The position numbers and the translations under genes are program-made. From positions 1 to 52,933 of the forward strand of contig PBFW01000063.1 in assembly GCA_002719955.1 (NCBI GenBank): DNA of 52,933 bases, given 5' to 3'. Each line of letters begins with the position of its first letter. Position 1 is the first letter of the stretch. The stretch is from Deltaproteobacteria bacterium. GTDB taxonomy: Bacteria; Myxococcota_A; UBA9160; UBA4427. The notes under the pieces are model-generated. The model saw only the letters and a program-made list of their open reading frames with translations. It was not told the origin of the DNA and did no database searches. Below, piece by piece: positions 42,858 through 52,909 of the stretch.

Positions 42858-43846
42858 CGCCGCCCCCGGCGTTCGCGCATGCGAAAGAAACGCACCAACG
42901 GATCGATGACATCGCCGGCGGCGTCGACGTGGATGAAGTCGATGCCGAGGGACGCGAAGCGAAGTTCGAGCTCCTTGATGCGAGACTCGGTGCGCGTTCT
43001 CGCCTCTTGCCGAAAGGCCGACGAACCCGTGTCGACGACCCGCGCCTCGCCGGTTTCGGCGTCGCGCAGCGCGACGAGCCCGACATCCGGCACCTCGAGT
43101 TCATTCGGATCCGTCACGAGCACCGCGATCACGTCGTGCTTTCGATTCGCCGCGACCATCGCCCGCTCGAAACCGTCGTCGAGAAAATCGCTGACGACGA
43201 AGCAGATCGTGCGACGCTTCGTGACCCGCATGAGAAACTCGAGGGCGAACCCGACATCGGTCGCCTCCCGCGCACGCCGCGGCCGACGGCCGGTCGCAAA
43301 GCGCCGCCACCAGGCTTTGAGCCGTTCGGCGAGGCTCGCGTCCTGCGCCCCGCTCGCCTCGAACAGCGCCCGCCGATCCTGCTCGTCGCTATGGGCCAGG
43401 ACATCGCGAACGACGCGCAGGGCGTGTTTCTGCCCCTTGCGCGGCGGAATGAACTCCTCGATCTCACTGTGGAAGAGCGCCAGCCCCACCTTGTCGTCGT
43501 TGCGCGTCGCCGAGAAGGCGAGCAGCGCGCAGAGTTCCGCGGTCGCCTCCCGCTTGCTCCGCGACACCGAGCCAAAATCCTGCGAAGCCGAGACATCTGC
43601 CATCAACATGAGCGTGAGTTGTCGCTCCTCGACATAACGCTTGACATAGGGCTCGCCGGTTCGTGCGGTCACGTTCCAGTCGATCGAGCGCACATCGTCG
43701 CCCGGCACATAGGGCCGGACTTCGTCGAACTCCATCCCGCGGCCCTTGAAGACCGAGACGTACTCCCCCGCGAGCACATCGGCAACCTGGCGACCGGTGC
43801 GAACCTGAATTTCGCGTACGCGTCGGAGGATCTCGCTCGTCAACAT
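42854..43846 (-). CDS. DUF58 domain-containing protein
   Basis: The 330-aa protein carries the DUF58 signature GRGMEFDEVRPYVPGDDVRSID followed by WNVTARTGEPYVKRY (about residues 36-71). A VWA-like fold follows in the remainder (LMLMADVSASQDFG with a MIDAS-like DVSAS, then FVVSDFLDDGFE). DUF58 proteins are soluble partners of MoxR AAA+ ATPases and are always second in these operons, as here: moxR ends 22 bp upstream. It is thought to bridge the ATPase and the membrane VWA proteins. Start and stop are fixed by the spacing to moxR and the ATGA overlap with the DUF4381-like gene. Confidence 0.93.
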   Translation of the reverse strand: MLTSEILRRVREIQVRTGRQVADVLAGEYVSVFKGRGMEFDEVRPYVPGDDVRSIDWNVTARTGEPYVKRYVEERQLTLMLMADVSASQDFGSVSRSKREATAELCALLAFSATRNDDKVGLALFHSEIEEFIPPRKGQKHALRVVRDVLAHSDEQDRRALFEASGAQDASLAERLKAWWRRFATGRRPRRAREATDVGFALEFLMRVTKRRTICFVVSDFLDDGFERAMVAANRKHDVIAVLVTDPNELEVPDVGLVALRDAETGEARVVDTGSSAFRQEARTRTESRIKELELRFASLGIDFIHVDAAGDVIDPLVRFFRMRERRGRR

Positions 43847-43868
43847 CGGGAATGGATCCGCGCGCGAT

Positions 43869-44876
<1,008 letters not shown>

Positions 44877-45308
44877 TTCCTTCATCCTTCTCGCTTGTTC
44901 CGGTTTGGACGGAATGGCCACAGCCCTCCCGCTCGGATCGAGCGGAAGGCGCAAGCCGGTCCCCTTTGAACGCACCGAGCCGCGATCGGTTCACCGGAGT
45001 CCGAAGGCGAGGAATTATTGCGCCGGATTCGCCGGGATCAAGACCCTAAAGGGCCCGATTCCGATTGCTGGCTTCGGCCCATGATGACCCATGCCGCTCA
45101 GATCATCCCCGCGTGACGGGCTGGGCCTCGAGAAGTGAGGTGGCAGGCGCCCAGCTCGCGGAGAGACCGGCTGGGATCGAATGCTCCCCGCGTGAAGAGG
45201 CATTCTAGAGCCCTAGTATTGGAACTCGAGCGCCTCGGTGGTTGGGACCTCGGGCCCTTCTGAACCGGGATCCGAAAAAAACCGCGCCGCAACGAGCCGC
45301 GCATCCAT
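44877..45308. other. Intergenic region upstream of the moxR/bat operon
   Basis: About 430 bp without a credible gene. It must hold the promoter of the minus-strand moxR operon and the 3' end of the beta-barrel gene transcript. It contains a hairpin at 44929-44945. Short frames crossing it show no domain. An A7 run occurs near 45276-45282, which is unusual here but is not preceded by a clear stem. Confidence 0.4.
44929..44945 (-). promoter_or_regulatory. Perfect hairpin/dyad in the moxR leader
   Basis: CCGCTCG (44929-44935) and CGAGCGG (44939-44945) form a perfect 7-bp dyad with a 3-base centre, about 50 bp upstream of the moxR start. It could be an operator half-site pair or an mRNA leader hairpin; nothing further supports either. 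Confidence 0.3.
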
Positions 45309-46223
45309 TCACTCGGGTGCCCAGGAGATCCTGAGCCCACCGCCGAATCGGTAATGCCACTGCTCTCGTTCGTAGATCGCCGTGAAGGTCGAATCGGGGC
45401 GCGTCGGGGGATTCCAGGAGGCGGTCGCGCTCACCTGAGACTCTCGACTGCCCAGAATTGCGTACGCGCGCCCGGAGACGAACACGCCGATCAGGAAATC
45501 TCCCGCTCGAGCGGCCTCCACCTCGACCTCGAGACCAGGTCCCAGACTGTGGTAGCCGCGATCGGCCTGTGCCTGGAGGAAGAGCGTCGTGCACGGGCAA
45601 GCCGTGCCGCTCCCCGTCTGTCTGCGCGCCGCACCCACGCGAACCCTCACCGTGTCCCGCTGATAGGCCCATTCGACCGAGGGCTTCACATAGAAGGTCC
45701 GATCCAAGGCTTCGAAGGCGAAAGCGACCCCGATGCCACCGGAAAGAAGAAGAGGATTCGCCTCCGCGCGAATACTGCTTCCCTTGTGATCGATCTCTGC
45801 AACGAATCGATGGAAAACCGGGTCGAACACGGGCGGATCCCCGGGATCCCCCTCGGACACGACTGGATCTTCCGAGTCGATCGTCACGCCGACGTCGGCG
45901 TGGGCGAAGATTCGGGGACGACCCATGGCCGGACTCAACTCGGGACTCGAAATATCCAGGCCCGCCGCCATTGCCCAGAATAATCCGGTCGATTCTCGAT
46001 CCTGATCGAATCTGAAATTGCTCGTGGATGTCGCCGATCTCGCCTGAGGCAACCCCGTGCTCGAAAACGACACGGCGGGAACCCAGCGACTTCCGGCGTT
46101 GGCCGCGTCACCCCCCTCTGCGATCGCTTGAGTCACAGTCATCAACAGGCATGCGAGGACAAGCCAGGCGGTAGAAATAACCCGCATGGCGCGCTTTGTA
46201 GCACGGCGAAGCAGACATTTCAT
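45309..46223 (-). CDS. Hypothetical exported protein, probable outer-membrane beta-barrel
   Basis: The 304-aa protein starts with a basic n-region and a signal peptide (VISTAWLVLACLLMTVTQAIAEGG). The mature part alternates polar and hydrophobic residues in beta strands: FYVKPSVEWAYQRD, RVRVGAARRQ, GLEVEVEAARAGDFLIGVFVSGRAYA, and a C-terminal strand ending YRFGGGLRISWAPE. Aromatic residues near strand ends suggest a barrel. No family is recognised. A shorter start at Met13 (46187) is possible. It is divergent from a TonB-dependent receptor (63 bp between starts), suggesting joint regulation. Its function is unknown. Confidence 0.65.
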   Translation of the reverse strand: MKCLLRRATKRAMRVISTAWLVLACLLMTVTQAIAEGGDAANAGSRWVPAVSFSSTGLPQARSATSTSNFRFDQDRESTGLFWAMAAGLDISSPELSPAMGRPRIFAHADVGVTIDSEDPVVSEGDPGDPPVFDPVFHRFVAEIDHKGSSIRAEANPLLLSGGIGVAFAFEALDRTFYVKPSVEWAYQRDTVRVRVGAARRQTGSGTACPCTTLFLQAQADRGYHSLGPGLEVEVEAARAGDFLIGVFVSGRAYAILGSRESQVSATASWNPPTRPDSTFTAIYEREQWHYRFGGGLRISWAPE

Positions 46224-46286
46224 TGGGGCCGGTCCACTCCCCCAAAGTGCCTTGACGATTAGATCAGGATCGTCGAATCTCGGTCA

Positions 46287-48875
46287 ATGTTCAACGCATG
46301 CATGGGTATCCGTTGGCGGCGCGCCTCGGTGCTTTCTGCCCTATGTGTGGCACTGACCGCCTCGTTGGCGGACGCCCAATCCATTCCGAATGCCTCTGAG
46401 AACGAGCCCGATTCCGCCGACCAATGGGCGGGTGTCGAAGAACTGGTCGTCATCGGGTCGGGCACGATTGGAGCGCTGCTCGAGTCGACGGTTTCAGCTA
46501 CGGCGTTCGACGCCTCCGATCTTCAAGCATTGGGCGTCGCCGACATTTCAGACGTGGCCGCCTTCACGCCGAACCTGGAAATCCGCACGGCGGGCTCGAC
46601 CACCGCGACCTTCTTCATTCGCGGAGTCGGATTGAATGACTTTACTGCCAACGCGGCGGGTTCGGTCGCGATCTACGTCGACGATGCGCCGAAGAACCTC
46701 CCCGCGATCCAACTCGGCCAGCTCTTCGACCTCGAAGGAGTCGAGGTCCTCAAGGGGCCCCAGGGATCCGGACCCGGGCGAAACGCCTCCGCCGGAGTGA
46801 TTCGAATCGTCACCAAGAAGCCCACCGGAGAACAAAGCGCTTTCTTGCGATTCGATTACGGCAATTTCGACTACGTCGACATGGAAGGCGCGCTCGAAGT
46901 CCCCATCCTTCCGGACGTCCTGGCCGCCCGTTTCGCTTTTGGGATGAGCAAGCGTGACGGTTTCATTAGCAATCGCTGCGGCGGATTGAGCCCGGCGGAG
47001 ATCAATCGGCGGCTCTCGAATTTTGGCACCGTATGCGGGGGGCAAACCACCGTCATCCGCCCGGGGCTCGAGGATAAACTGAACGACAAAGATTCCTGGG
47101 CCGCGCGCGGCAGCCTGCGCTTCCAACCGCAATGGTACGACGACATGGAGTGGTTCTTGATCGGCCACGCGGGTGAAATCGACCAGGTGGGAACGGGCGG
47201 TGAACACCACGGCGCCAACGGGGACGATCTGGGATCTGCGGATTTCGTCGGCTACCGCTCTCCAGAAATCGTCGCCGAGAATGACGAGATCCTTCGAAGC
47301 TTCAGACTCCCCACACCTGCCTTCTGTCGCAACCAGGCACCGAATCGAGCCGTCTGTCTAGCCCAGATCGCGGACGGACGGGATCGAGCCAAGTTTCTCA
47401 CCGCTCAAAACCTGGCCGACCGCCCGCTCGATCGCGAGCCCTTCGAGGGTGATTTCAACAACCCCGGGTACGAACGGATGACGACCTATGGCGGTCTCTT
47501 GCGTGGGGAGTGGGTCGCGAAGGACATCACCTTCACCAGCATTACCGGCTTCGAAATGTACGACCGCGAAAGGTTGCTCGACGCCGATTATTCCCCGAAC
47601 ACGGTTTTCGAGTTCGACATCACCGACGACGCTTGGCAGGTGAATCAAGACCTGCGTGTTGCTGGAGAGCTGTCCGATTTCCCGATCCAGTGGGAAAGCG
47701 GATTCTTCTATCTCCAAGAAGAGCTCGACTACGAACAGGAGACGCTGTCCGAAGCCGCGGGGCCCATCGATCCGCTCTTCCAGTCCTATCTTCAGGAGAC
47801 ACTCAGCTTCGGGGTATACGGGGATTTGCGATGGGAATTCCTGGACGACTTCGCGCTCGACGGAGGCGTCCGTTACAACTGGGAGCGCAAGACCTTCGAC
47901 GCGGAGATAGCGACCGGCGCCAATGCGGCCTTCGACAAATGCCTGATCGACCCTGTGACGGGCGGGGTCCCCCCCTGTAAGAGGACAGAAACCGTCGACC
48001 ACCCCACCGGAACCCTGGCACTCGAATACTCCTTTGACGAGGAGCGGACGATGTATCTGAAATACAGCCACGGCTGGAAGGGGGTCCAGTTCAACGCACG
48101 GGACGGCCGAATCGCGCAGCGGGTCACCGACGTCGCGAGTCCCGAAAAGATCGACGCCTTCGAAATCGGTTTCGACGGGAGCTGGCTCGACGGACGCGTA
48201 GGCCTGAAGGGGGCTTTTTTCTGGTACGCCTATGAGAATTATCAGGTCTTCACTTTCACGAACGATGCGAGAACCGCCGCACAGCGGATCGTGACCAACG
48301 CAAATGACGCGCGCCTCTATGGCGCGGAAGCCGAAGCACGTCTCGAGCCCATCCCGACGTTGATCGGTGAAGTTCGTTTCGGATGGCTCGAGAGTCGCTT
48401 CCTCGATTTCTCTGATTCTGCAGCACGGGCGCTGCCGGGTGAAGGCACCGTCTTCTTTCAGCAAGTCCTGGACTTCAACGGCAACCCACTGCCCAACGCC
48501 CCACGATTCAAGATATCCGGAAGCGTCGAATACACCTTCAACCTGGGGCGCTCGGGCACGCTCACGCCGCGATGGGATTTCAGCTGGTCGGACCAGATCT
48601 ACTTCGATCCCTCCGAGGGGCGGGGCACGCCGAGCGTGACCGGCCTATTCTTTTTGCCCCAGGGCACGATCGGGCAGAATCCACTCCTCTTGCAGAATTT
48701 CCGCCTGACCTACTCGGATCTCGATGGCCGTTTGGAGATCGCCGGGTGGGTCCGGAATCTGACCAACGAGCTTTACAAGACGCTTTCCTTCGACGCGACG
48801 GGAGGCCCCGGGCTCGTCGGAAACCTCGTGGGCGATCCACGTACCTACGGCCTCAGCGTCAAGCTGACCTTCTGA
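46287..48875 (+). CDS. TonB-dependent outer-membrane receptor
   Basis: The 862-aa protein has a signal peptide ending ASLADAQ, then VEELVVIGSG as a TonB-box-like segment. The plug domain follows: SATAFDASDLQALGVADISD, TFFIRGVGLNDF, SVAIYVDDAPKN, and LEGVEVLKGPQGSGPGRNASAGVIRIVTKKP. A ~650-residue barrel ends in LSVKLTF with the terminal Phe required for outer-membrane insertion. Barrel strands such as MYLKYSHGWKGVQFNARDG resemble the FecA/BtuB-like substrate-translocating receptors common in sphingomonad and deltaproteobacterial aromatic or terpenoid degraders. There is no N-terminal STN signalling domain, so it does not signal to an anti-sigma factor. The ligand is unknown; no siderophore genes are nearby. 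The stop lies inside an 8-bp triple repeat. Confidence 0.96.
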   Translation: MFNACMGIRWRRASVLSALCVALTASLADAQSIPNASENEPDSADQWAGVEELVVIGSGTIGALLESTVSATAFDASDLQALGVADISDVAAFTPNLEIRTAGSTTATFFIRGVGLNDFTANAAGSVAIYVDDAPKNLPAIQLGQLFDLEGVEVLKGPQGSGPGRNASAGVIRIVTKKPTGEQSAFLRFDYGNFDYVDMEGALEVPILPDVLAARFAFGMSKRDGFISNRCGGLSPAEINRRLSNFGTVCGGQTTVIRPGLEDKLNDKDSWAARGSLRFQPQWYDDMEWFLIGHAGEIDQVGTGGEHHGANGDDLGSADFVGYRSPEIVAENDEILRSFRLPTPAFCRNQAPNRAVCLAQIADGRDRAKFLTAQNLADRPLDREPFEGDFNNPGYERMTTYGGLLRGEWVAKDITFTSITGFEMYDRERLLDADYSPNTVFEFDITDDAWQVNQDLRVAGELSDFPIQWESGFFYLQEELDYEQETLSEAAGPIDPLFQSYLQETLSFGVYGDLRWEFLDDFALDGGVRYNWERKTFDAEIATGANAAFDKCLIDPVTGGVPPCKRTETVDHPTGTLALEYSFDEERTMYLKYSHGWKGVQFNARDGRIAQRVTDVASPEKIDAFEIGFDGSWLDGRVGLKGAFFWYAYENYQVFTFTNDARTAAQRIVTNANDARLYGAEAEARLEPIPTLIGEVRFGWLESRFLDFSDSAARALPGEGTVFFQQVLDFNGNPLPNAPRFKISGSVEYTFNLGRSGTLTPRWDFSWSDQIYFDPSEGRGTPSVTGLFFLPQGTIGQNPLLLQNFRLTYSDLDGRLEIAGWVRNLTNELYKTLSFDATGGPGLVGNLVGDPRTYGLSVKLTF

Positions 48876-48887
48876 CCTTCTGACCTT
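48864..48887 (+). repeat. Three tandem 8-bp repeats across the receptor stop codon
   Basis: CTGACCTT occurs three times in tandem. The first copy encodes the end of the receptor and the second contains the TGA stop. The unit is not a multiple of three, so slippage would shift the frame at the end, though each copy carries a TGA that would soon stop translation in one frame. The C-terminal Phe of the barrel depends on this segment. Confidence 0.8.
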
Positions 48888-49046
48888 CCCACCCCGACCC
48901 CCCGACCCCCTCAGCCATATCGCCGCGGGCCCCCGAAGCCCGCAATGGGCCCCAGGCGTACGTTTCGATCGGACGATTTCCCGGTTGACTAGATTGAGAG
49001 CAGGCAAGAGGGGCGGCGACGGGAACCGATCCCGTTGCGCGCGAGG

Positions 49047-50477
49047 TCAGGGAACGGCATACCCCAATGCCCGAAGCTGCTCGGCCTCCGCCTCGTCGAG
49101 TTCGACCGAAGGCGCGTCTTCGCCCCAGGAGGCCGGGGGACGATCCAGATACCCGCGCGCGAGTTCTCGAAGCGCTTGCGCTCGTTCCGGTTCCTCCTCG
49201 ATCACATTGAGCAGCTCTTCGGGATCCGAAGCCGCGTCGAAGAGAAGCTCCGCCGGGTCGTTCGGCTTCCCGGTCGCCCCCTCTCGAAGAATATAACGAT
49301 AGGAACCGAGCGCGACGGCGATCGAGGGCGCGTCTTCCTCCGGTTGGGCCTTCCCCCAGTGTCGGTCGAGATGGGCGAAGGCCGGAGTCGGCACCTCCTC
49401 GCCCTGCTTCCGCCCGGTGATCGCGGCCATGATCTCGGGCACGAGCGACCGGCCATCGGTCTCGGGCATCGCGGGGAGGTCCAGCAGATCCAGGACCGTC
49501 GGCCAGATATCCACATTGCGACTGCGTGTCTCGATCGTCACCCCGGACTCGAGCCGGAAGGGGAAGCCGATGACAAAAGGCACCTCGGTGGTCTCGCGAT
49601 AGACCTCGCGCGCGTGGCCCTCGATCCCGCGCTCACCGAAGGCTTCCCCATGATCGGAGGCGAGCACGACCAGCGTATTCTGGAGCAAGTCCTCGTCTAC
49701 CAGATGAGTGAGAAGCATCCCCAGGACTTCATCGGTGTGACGCACGGAATTGTCGTAGATATCCGAATAGTCGGACCCGAAGAGTGCGTTTTTTTCATCG
49801 TAGAGATATTGATGCACGTCCATCAGATGCACATAGAGGAACCAGCGTTCGTTGCCGTGGACTCGCAGGAATTCAACGGCTGCGTTCACAGCATCGCTAT
49901 CCGTCCCCTCCAACTTGATGTGGGGATTCTCGATGCGAACACTGCGCGGGATCGCCTTGCCCGGTGGGCGCTCGTAGACCTCGAAGCCCTGCCCAAACCC
50001 GAAATTGGGCGAGACCCAGCCATTGCGCCAGATGCCCGCCGTCCGAAATCCAGCGTCGAAGAAGATCTCGGCGGGGGTGATCGCGTCCTCCGAGAGGCCG
50101 TGCGATGACTTCAATACGCCCGTTCGCTGTGGATAGACCCCAGTCCACATCGAAGCCATCGAGCATTTCGTCCAGGACGACTGGGATAGATGGCGACCGA
50201 ATCTCAATCCGCTACTCGCCATATACTCCCAGGTTGGACTGGTCTCCCGTTCGTATCCATAGGCACTCAATCGGTGAGCCCGCAGCGTATCCGTCAAAAC
50301 GAAGAGAACATTGACATCGTCCCGCATGCCAAGAGATTGCACGTCCCAAGCGTTCCCAACCGGACGCCGGTCGGCGTTGCCATATTCGATCTTCAAAAAG
50401 CCGGCTCCATAGGCCAACAACATCGCCAGCAGAGCGAACGCCATGAGTCCTGCAAACCACCCGAGAATGCGCTTCAT
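49047..50477 (-). CDS. Sulfatase-family hydrolase with altered catalytic motif
   Basis: The 476-aa protein has an N-terminal membrane anchor (WFAGLMAFALLAMLLAYGAG). The alkaline-phosphatase/sulfatase fold follows: VNVLFVLTDTLRAHRLSAYGY with the metal Asp63, the nucleophile region SQSSWTKCSMASMWTGVYPQR, LMDVHQYL, and the metal site LASDHGEAFGERG. At the position of the formylglycine motif it has C-S-M-A-S (105-109) and lacks the Arg of C-x-[SP]-x-R, so formylglycine formation is doubtful. Thr103 or Cys105 might act instead, as in phosphatase or phosphoglycerol-transferase relatives. GAGGTG precedes the ATG at 50477. It is divergent from the TPR gene (69 bp) and likely acts in the periplasm on an unknown ester. 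Confidence 0.88.
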   Translation of the reverse strand: MKRILGWFAGLMAFALLAMLLAYGAGFLKIEYGNADRRPVGNAWDVQSLGMRDDVNVLFVLTDTLRAHRLSAYGYERETSPTWEYMASSGLRFGRHLSQSSWTKCSMASMWTGVYPQRTGVLKSSHGLSEDAITPAEIFFDAGFRTAGIWRNGWVSPNFGFGQGFEVYERPPGKAIPRSVRIENPHIKLEGTDSDAVNAAVEFLRVHGNERWFLYVHLMDVHQYLYDEKNALFGSDYSDIYDNSVRHTDEVLGMLLTHLVDEDLLQNTLVVLASDHGEAFGERGIEGHAREVYRETTEVPFVIGFPFRLESGVTIETRSRNVDIWPTVLDLLDLPAMPETDGRSLVPEIMAAITGRKQGEEVPTPAFAHLDRHWGKAQPEEDAPSIAVALGSYRYILREGATGKPNDPAELLFDAASDPEELLNVIEEEPERAQALRELARGYLDRPPASWGEDAPSVELDEAEAEQLRALGYAVP

Positions 50478-50546
50478 GGCGCACCTCTAGCGCAAGCATG
50501 GCTGCGAATCTAGACGGCGCCGCGTTGGAAGTGGTAGATTCTCGCG

Positions 50547-52838
50547 ATGCACCAGCTCTGGCTTCGACCCTACCAGGCAGGCGTCGCCCGCCTCGCCGTA
50601 TTCCTCCTCTTAATAGTCTCCTCACTGGCCTGCAGCGACCCTCCGACCTCTGAGGAAGTTCGCCTTCTCCAGAGGCAGGGCGACTACAAAGCCTCGGTCG
50701 AGCCGCTCCGAATCTTGCTCGAGCAGGAGCCGGACAATCCCGAGCTCCACCTGCTCTACGGCCGCGCGCTCTCCCGCTCTGGCCAGACCCAGCTGGCCGT
50801 CTGGTCCTTGCGAAAAGCGGCCGAAGATCCCCAATGGCTGGCTCCGGCCTGGCGTGAGATGGGGCTCGCTGCGATGCGCATCGGAGATTTCCCCGCCGCC
50901 ATCGAGGCGGCTGAGCGGATCTTGGAAGAGAATCCCGATGACCTCCGCGCATTGCTCATGCGCGGGGAATCCTATCTCGGACAACGTGCGAAGCTGGAAG
51001 AGGCGCTCGCCGATTTCAATCGAGCCATCGAACTCGATCCCGACCACACGGGAGCCCGGGTGTCTCGCATCTCGGCGCTCCTGATGATGGAGCGAGCGGA
51101 GGACGCCGAAGAAGCCCTCGCCGCCCTCGATCTCTCTGCAGCCGAGTCGTCCGTCGATCCGACCACTCGCGCCGGGCTCTGTGCCTCCCGGGGCGTATTA
51201 TTGGCCGAGCGAGACCGAAACGACGAAGCCCAGACCAAGCTGCTCAGCTGCCTGGAGCAATTCCCCTCCTACGCCATCGTTCTGGAACCGGTCATGAACC
51301 TCTTCGACCGCGCCGGCGACCCGGCCCGCGCCACCGAAGCGCTGAGAAATGCGCTGGCCCGCGTGCCCGAATCGCAGAGCTACCGATCGCGACTCGCCAG
51401 CCGGCTCTTCGCGGGGGGGGAAAGGGAGGAGGCCGAGGCCGTTCTTCGCGCCGGCGCCGAACTCGCGGACCCAGGCGTGCGGACCACCGCCTGGACCGAA
51501 CTGGCCAATTTCTACCTGGATCTGGGGGATCTGGATGGGGCCATCGAGTCGTATGAAGAGGCCCTGCGGCTCGTCTCCGACCCACCGCAGCTCGCGATCC
51601 TGACCCACGCGGACCTGCTGGCCCGGGCCAAATACAACCAGCGAGCGCTCGAAGTAGCCAAGCAGCTCGAGCGCGATGCCTACCGCGGCCTGATCGAGGC
51701 GAGGGTCCACCTGAACGAAGGCCGGCCCGGCCGTGCCCTAAAACGGCTGGACACGGTCTTCACGACGTGGCCCAACAACGCGGGCGCCCGCTACTACGCA
51801 GCCCGCGCCGCCGAGCAAGTCGGCAACTTCGAGCGCGCGATCGAGGAATATCGGCAGTCGATCCGATCCGACGCCGCCCAGACCGACGCTGGCCTTCGGC
51901 TCGCGAGACTCCAGTTTGGATTCGGGAGACTGGAAAACGCTGTGCACAGCGCCACACAGCACTACCGGGCCAATCCGGACGATCCGGAAGGCGTCCGCGT
52001 CCTGTTCATGATCGCCAAATTCGGGACCTCCGCTTCGTTGGACGACATGATGGAGCAACTTCGCTCGACGCCTCATTGGGGACTCGCCCTATCCCTTCGA
52101 TCCGAGGCCATGGCCAAAAAGGTCGGTGTCGATCAGGCGATCTCGATGATCGAAGAGACGCCTGGCGTCGACTTCGACCGGCCGGCCTTTCTCGCGCTCC
52201 TGCGAACACTCGTGCGACAGCTCGTCGCGGCGGACCGCGCCCCGGAAGCGCGCGAACGGGTGGCATCCGCGTTGGCCGCTCGGCCCGGTATCGCCGGCTT
52301 TCACGAGATCAACGGACTCCTTCTCGAGGGATTGGGTGCGCCCAGCGATGAGATTCGGGCGGCCTATCAGGCCGCGCTCGATCGCAACGGAAAAATGCCG
52401 GAGGCGCTCGCGGCCCTCGGACGCCTCGCCGCAGCGGATGACAGGATCGAGGAGGCGTTCGATTACTACGACCGCGCCTTCGCGGCGCGGCCCTTCGATC
52501 CCCAGCCGGCGGAATGGGCCGCGGGGCTCGCTGAAAAGACCGCGGATCTCAAAGCAGCGGAGTCACGCTGGGGCGCGCTCGCCGAGGAGCACCCCTGGCA
52601 TGCCGAGGCAGCGCACGCGTTGGCCCGCCTGAGATTCAAGCGTGGCGATAGCTCGGACCAGACCATGATGATGGCCAGGCGGGCCGTGATCTTCCGCGCG
52701 GGGCCGGAAGCTCAACGACTCCTGATCGAGATCCACCGCGCCCGCGGAGAGGACGAAATTGCCCAACAATTGCAGACGGATCTCGAAAAGCGGCTGGAGC
52801 CGGAAGGTGTGGACAGCGGAGCTTCCGCAGAGGGCTAA
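50547..52838 (+). CDS. Large TPR-repeat protein, probable lipoprotein
   Basis: The 763-aa protein starts with a hydrophobic signal (VARLAVFLLLIVSSLAC) whose Cys29 could be lipidated, though the lipobox is imperfect. The rest is a run of tetratricopeptide repeats, for example DYKASVEPLRILLEQEPDNP, AIEAAERILEENPDDLRALL, EALADFNRAIELDPDHTGA, AIESYEEALRLVSD, AIEEYRQSIRSDAA and AFDYYDRAFAARPFDP, at least 12 copies in all. Such proteins scaffold complexes at the outer membrane or periplasm; one known class is the PEP-CTERM-associated lipoprotein PrsT, of similar length, but this cannot be claimed here. It is divergent from the sulfatase-fold gene and may share its promoter region. Confidence 0.9.
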   Translation: MHQLWLRPYQAGVARLAVFLLLIVSSLACSDPPTSEEVRLLQRQGDYKASVEPLRILLEQEPDNPELHLLYGRALSRSGQTQLAVWSLRKAAEDPQWLAPAWREMGLAAMRIGDFPAAIEAAERILEENPDDLRALLMRGESYLGQRAKLEEALADFNRAIELDPDHTGARVSRISALLMMERAEDAEEALAALDLSAAESSVDPTTRAGLCASRGVLLAERDRNDEAQTKLLSCLEQFPSYAIVLEPVMNLFDRAGDPARATEALRNALARVPESQSYRSRLASRLFAGGEREEAEAVLRAGAELADPGVRTTAWTELANFYLDLGDLDGAIESYEEALRLVSDPPQLAILTHADLLARAKYNQRALEVAKQLERDAYRGLIEARVHLNEGRPGRALKRLDTVFTTWPNNAGARYYAARAAEQVGNFERAIEEYRQSIRSDAAQTDAGLRLARLQFGFGRLENAVHSATQHYRANPDDPEGVRVLFMIAKFGTSASLDDMMEQLRSTPHWGLALSLRSEAMAKKVGVDQAISMIEETPGVDFDRPAFLALLRTLVRQLVAADRAPEARERVASALAARPGIAGFHEINGLLLEGLGAPSDEIRAAYQAALDRNGKMPEALAALGRLAAADDRIEEAFDYYDRAFAARPFDPQPAEWAAGLAEKTADLKAAESRWGALAEEHPWHAEAAHALARLRFKRGDSSDQTMMMARRAVIFRAGPEAQRLLIEIHRARGEDEIAQQLQTDLEKRLEPEGVDSGASAEG

Positions 52839-52909
52839 AAGCCCTCCCATCGCCCCCTCAGTCTCGATTTCGGCCCGCGACCGAGCCTGCCCCAGAGGGG
52901 TTCGCCTCT

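Noticed and set aside
48925..48943. Hairpin GCGGGC/GCCCGC after the TonB receptor as terminator
   Set aside because: Six-base stem with no T tract; such stems are frequent by chance at this GC content.
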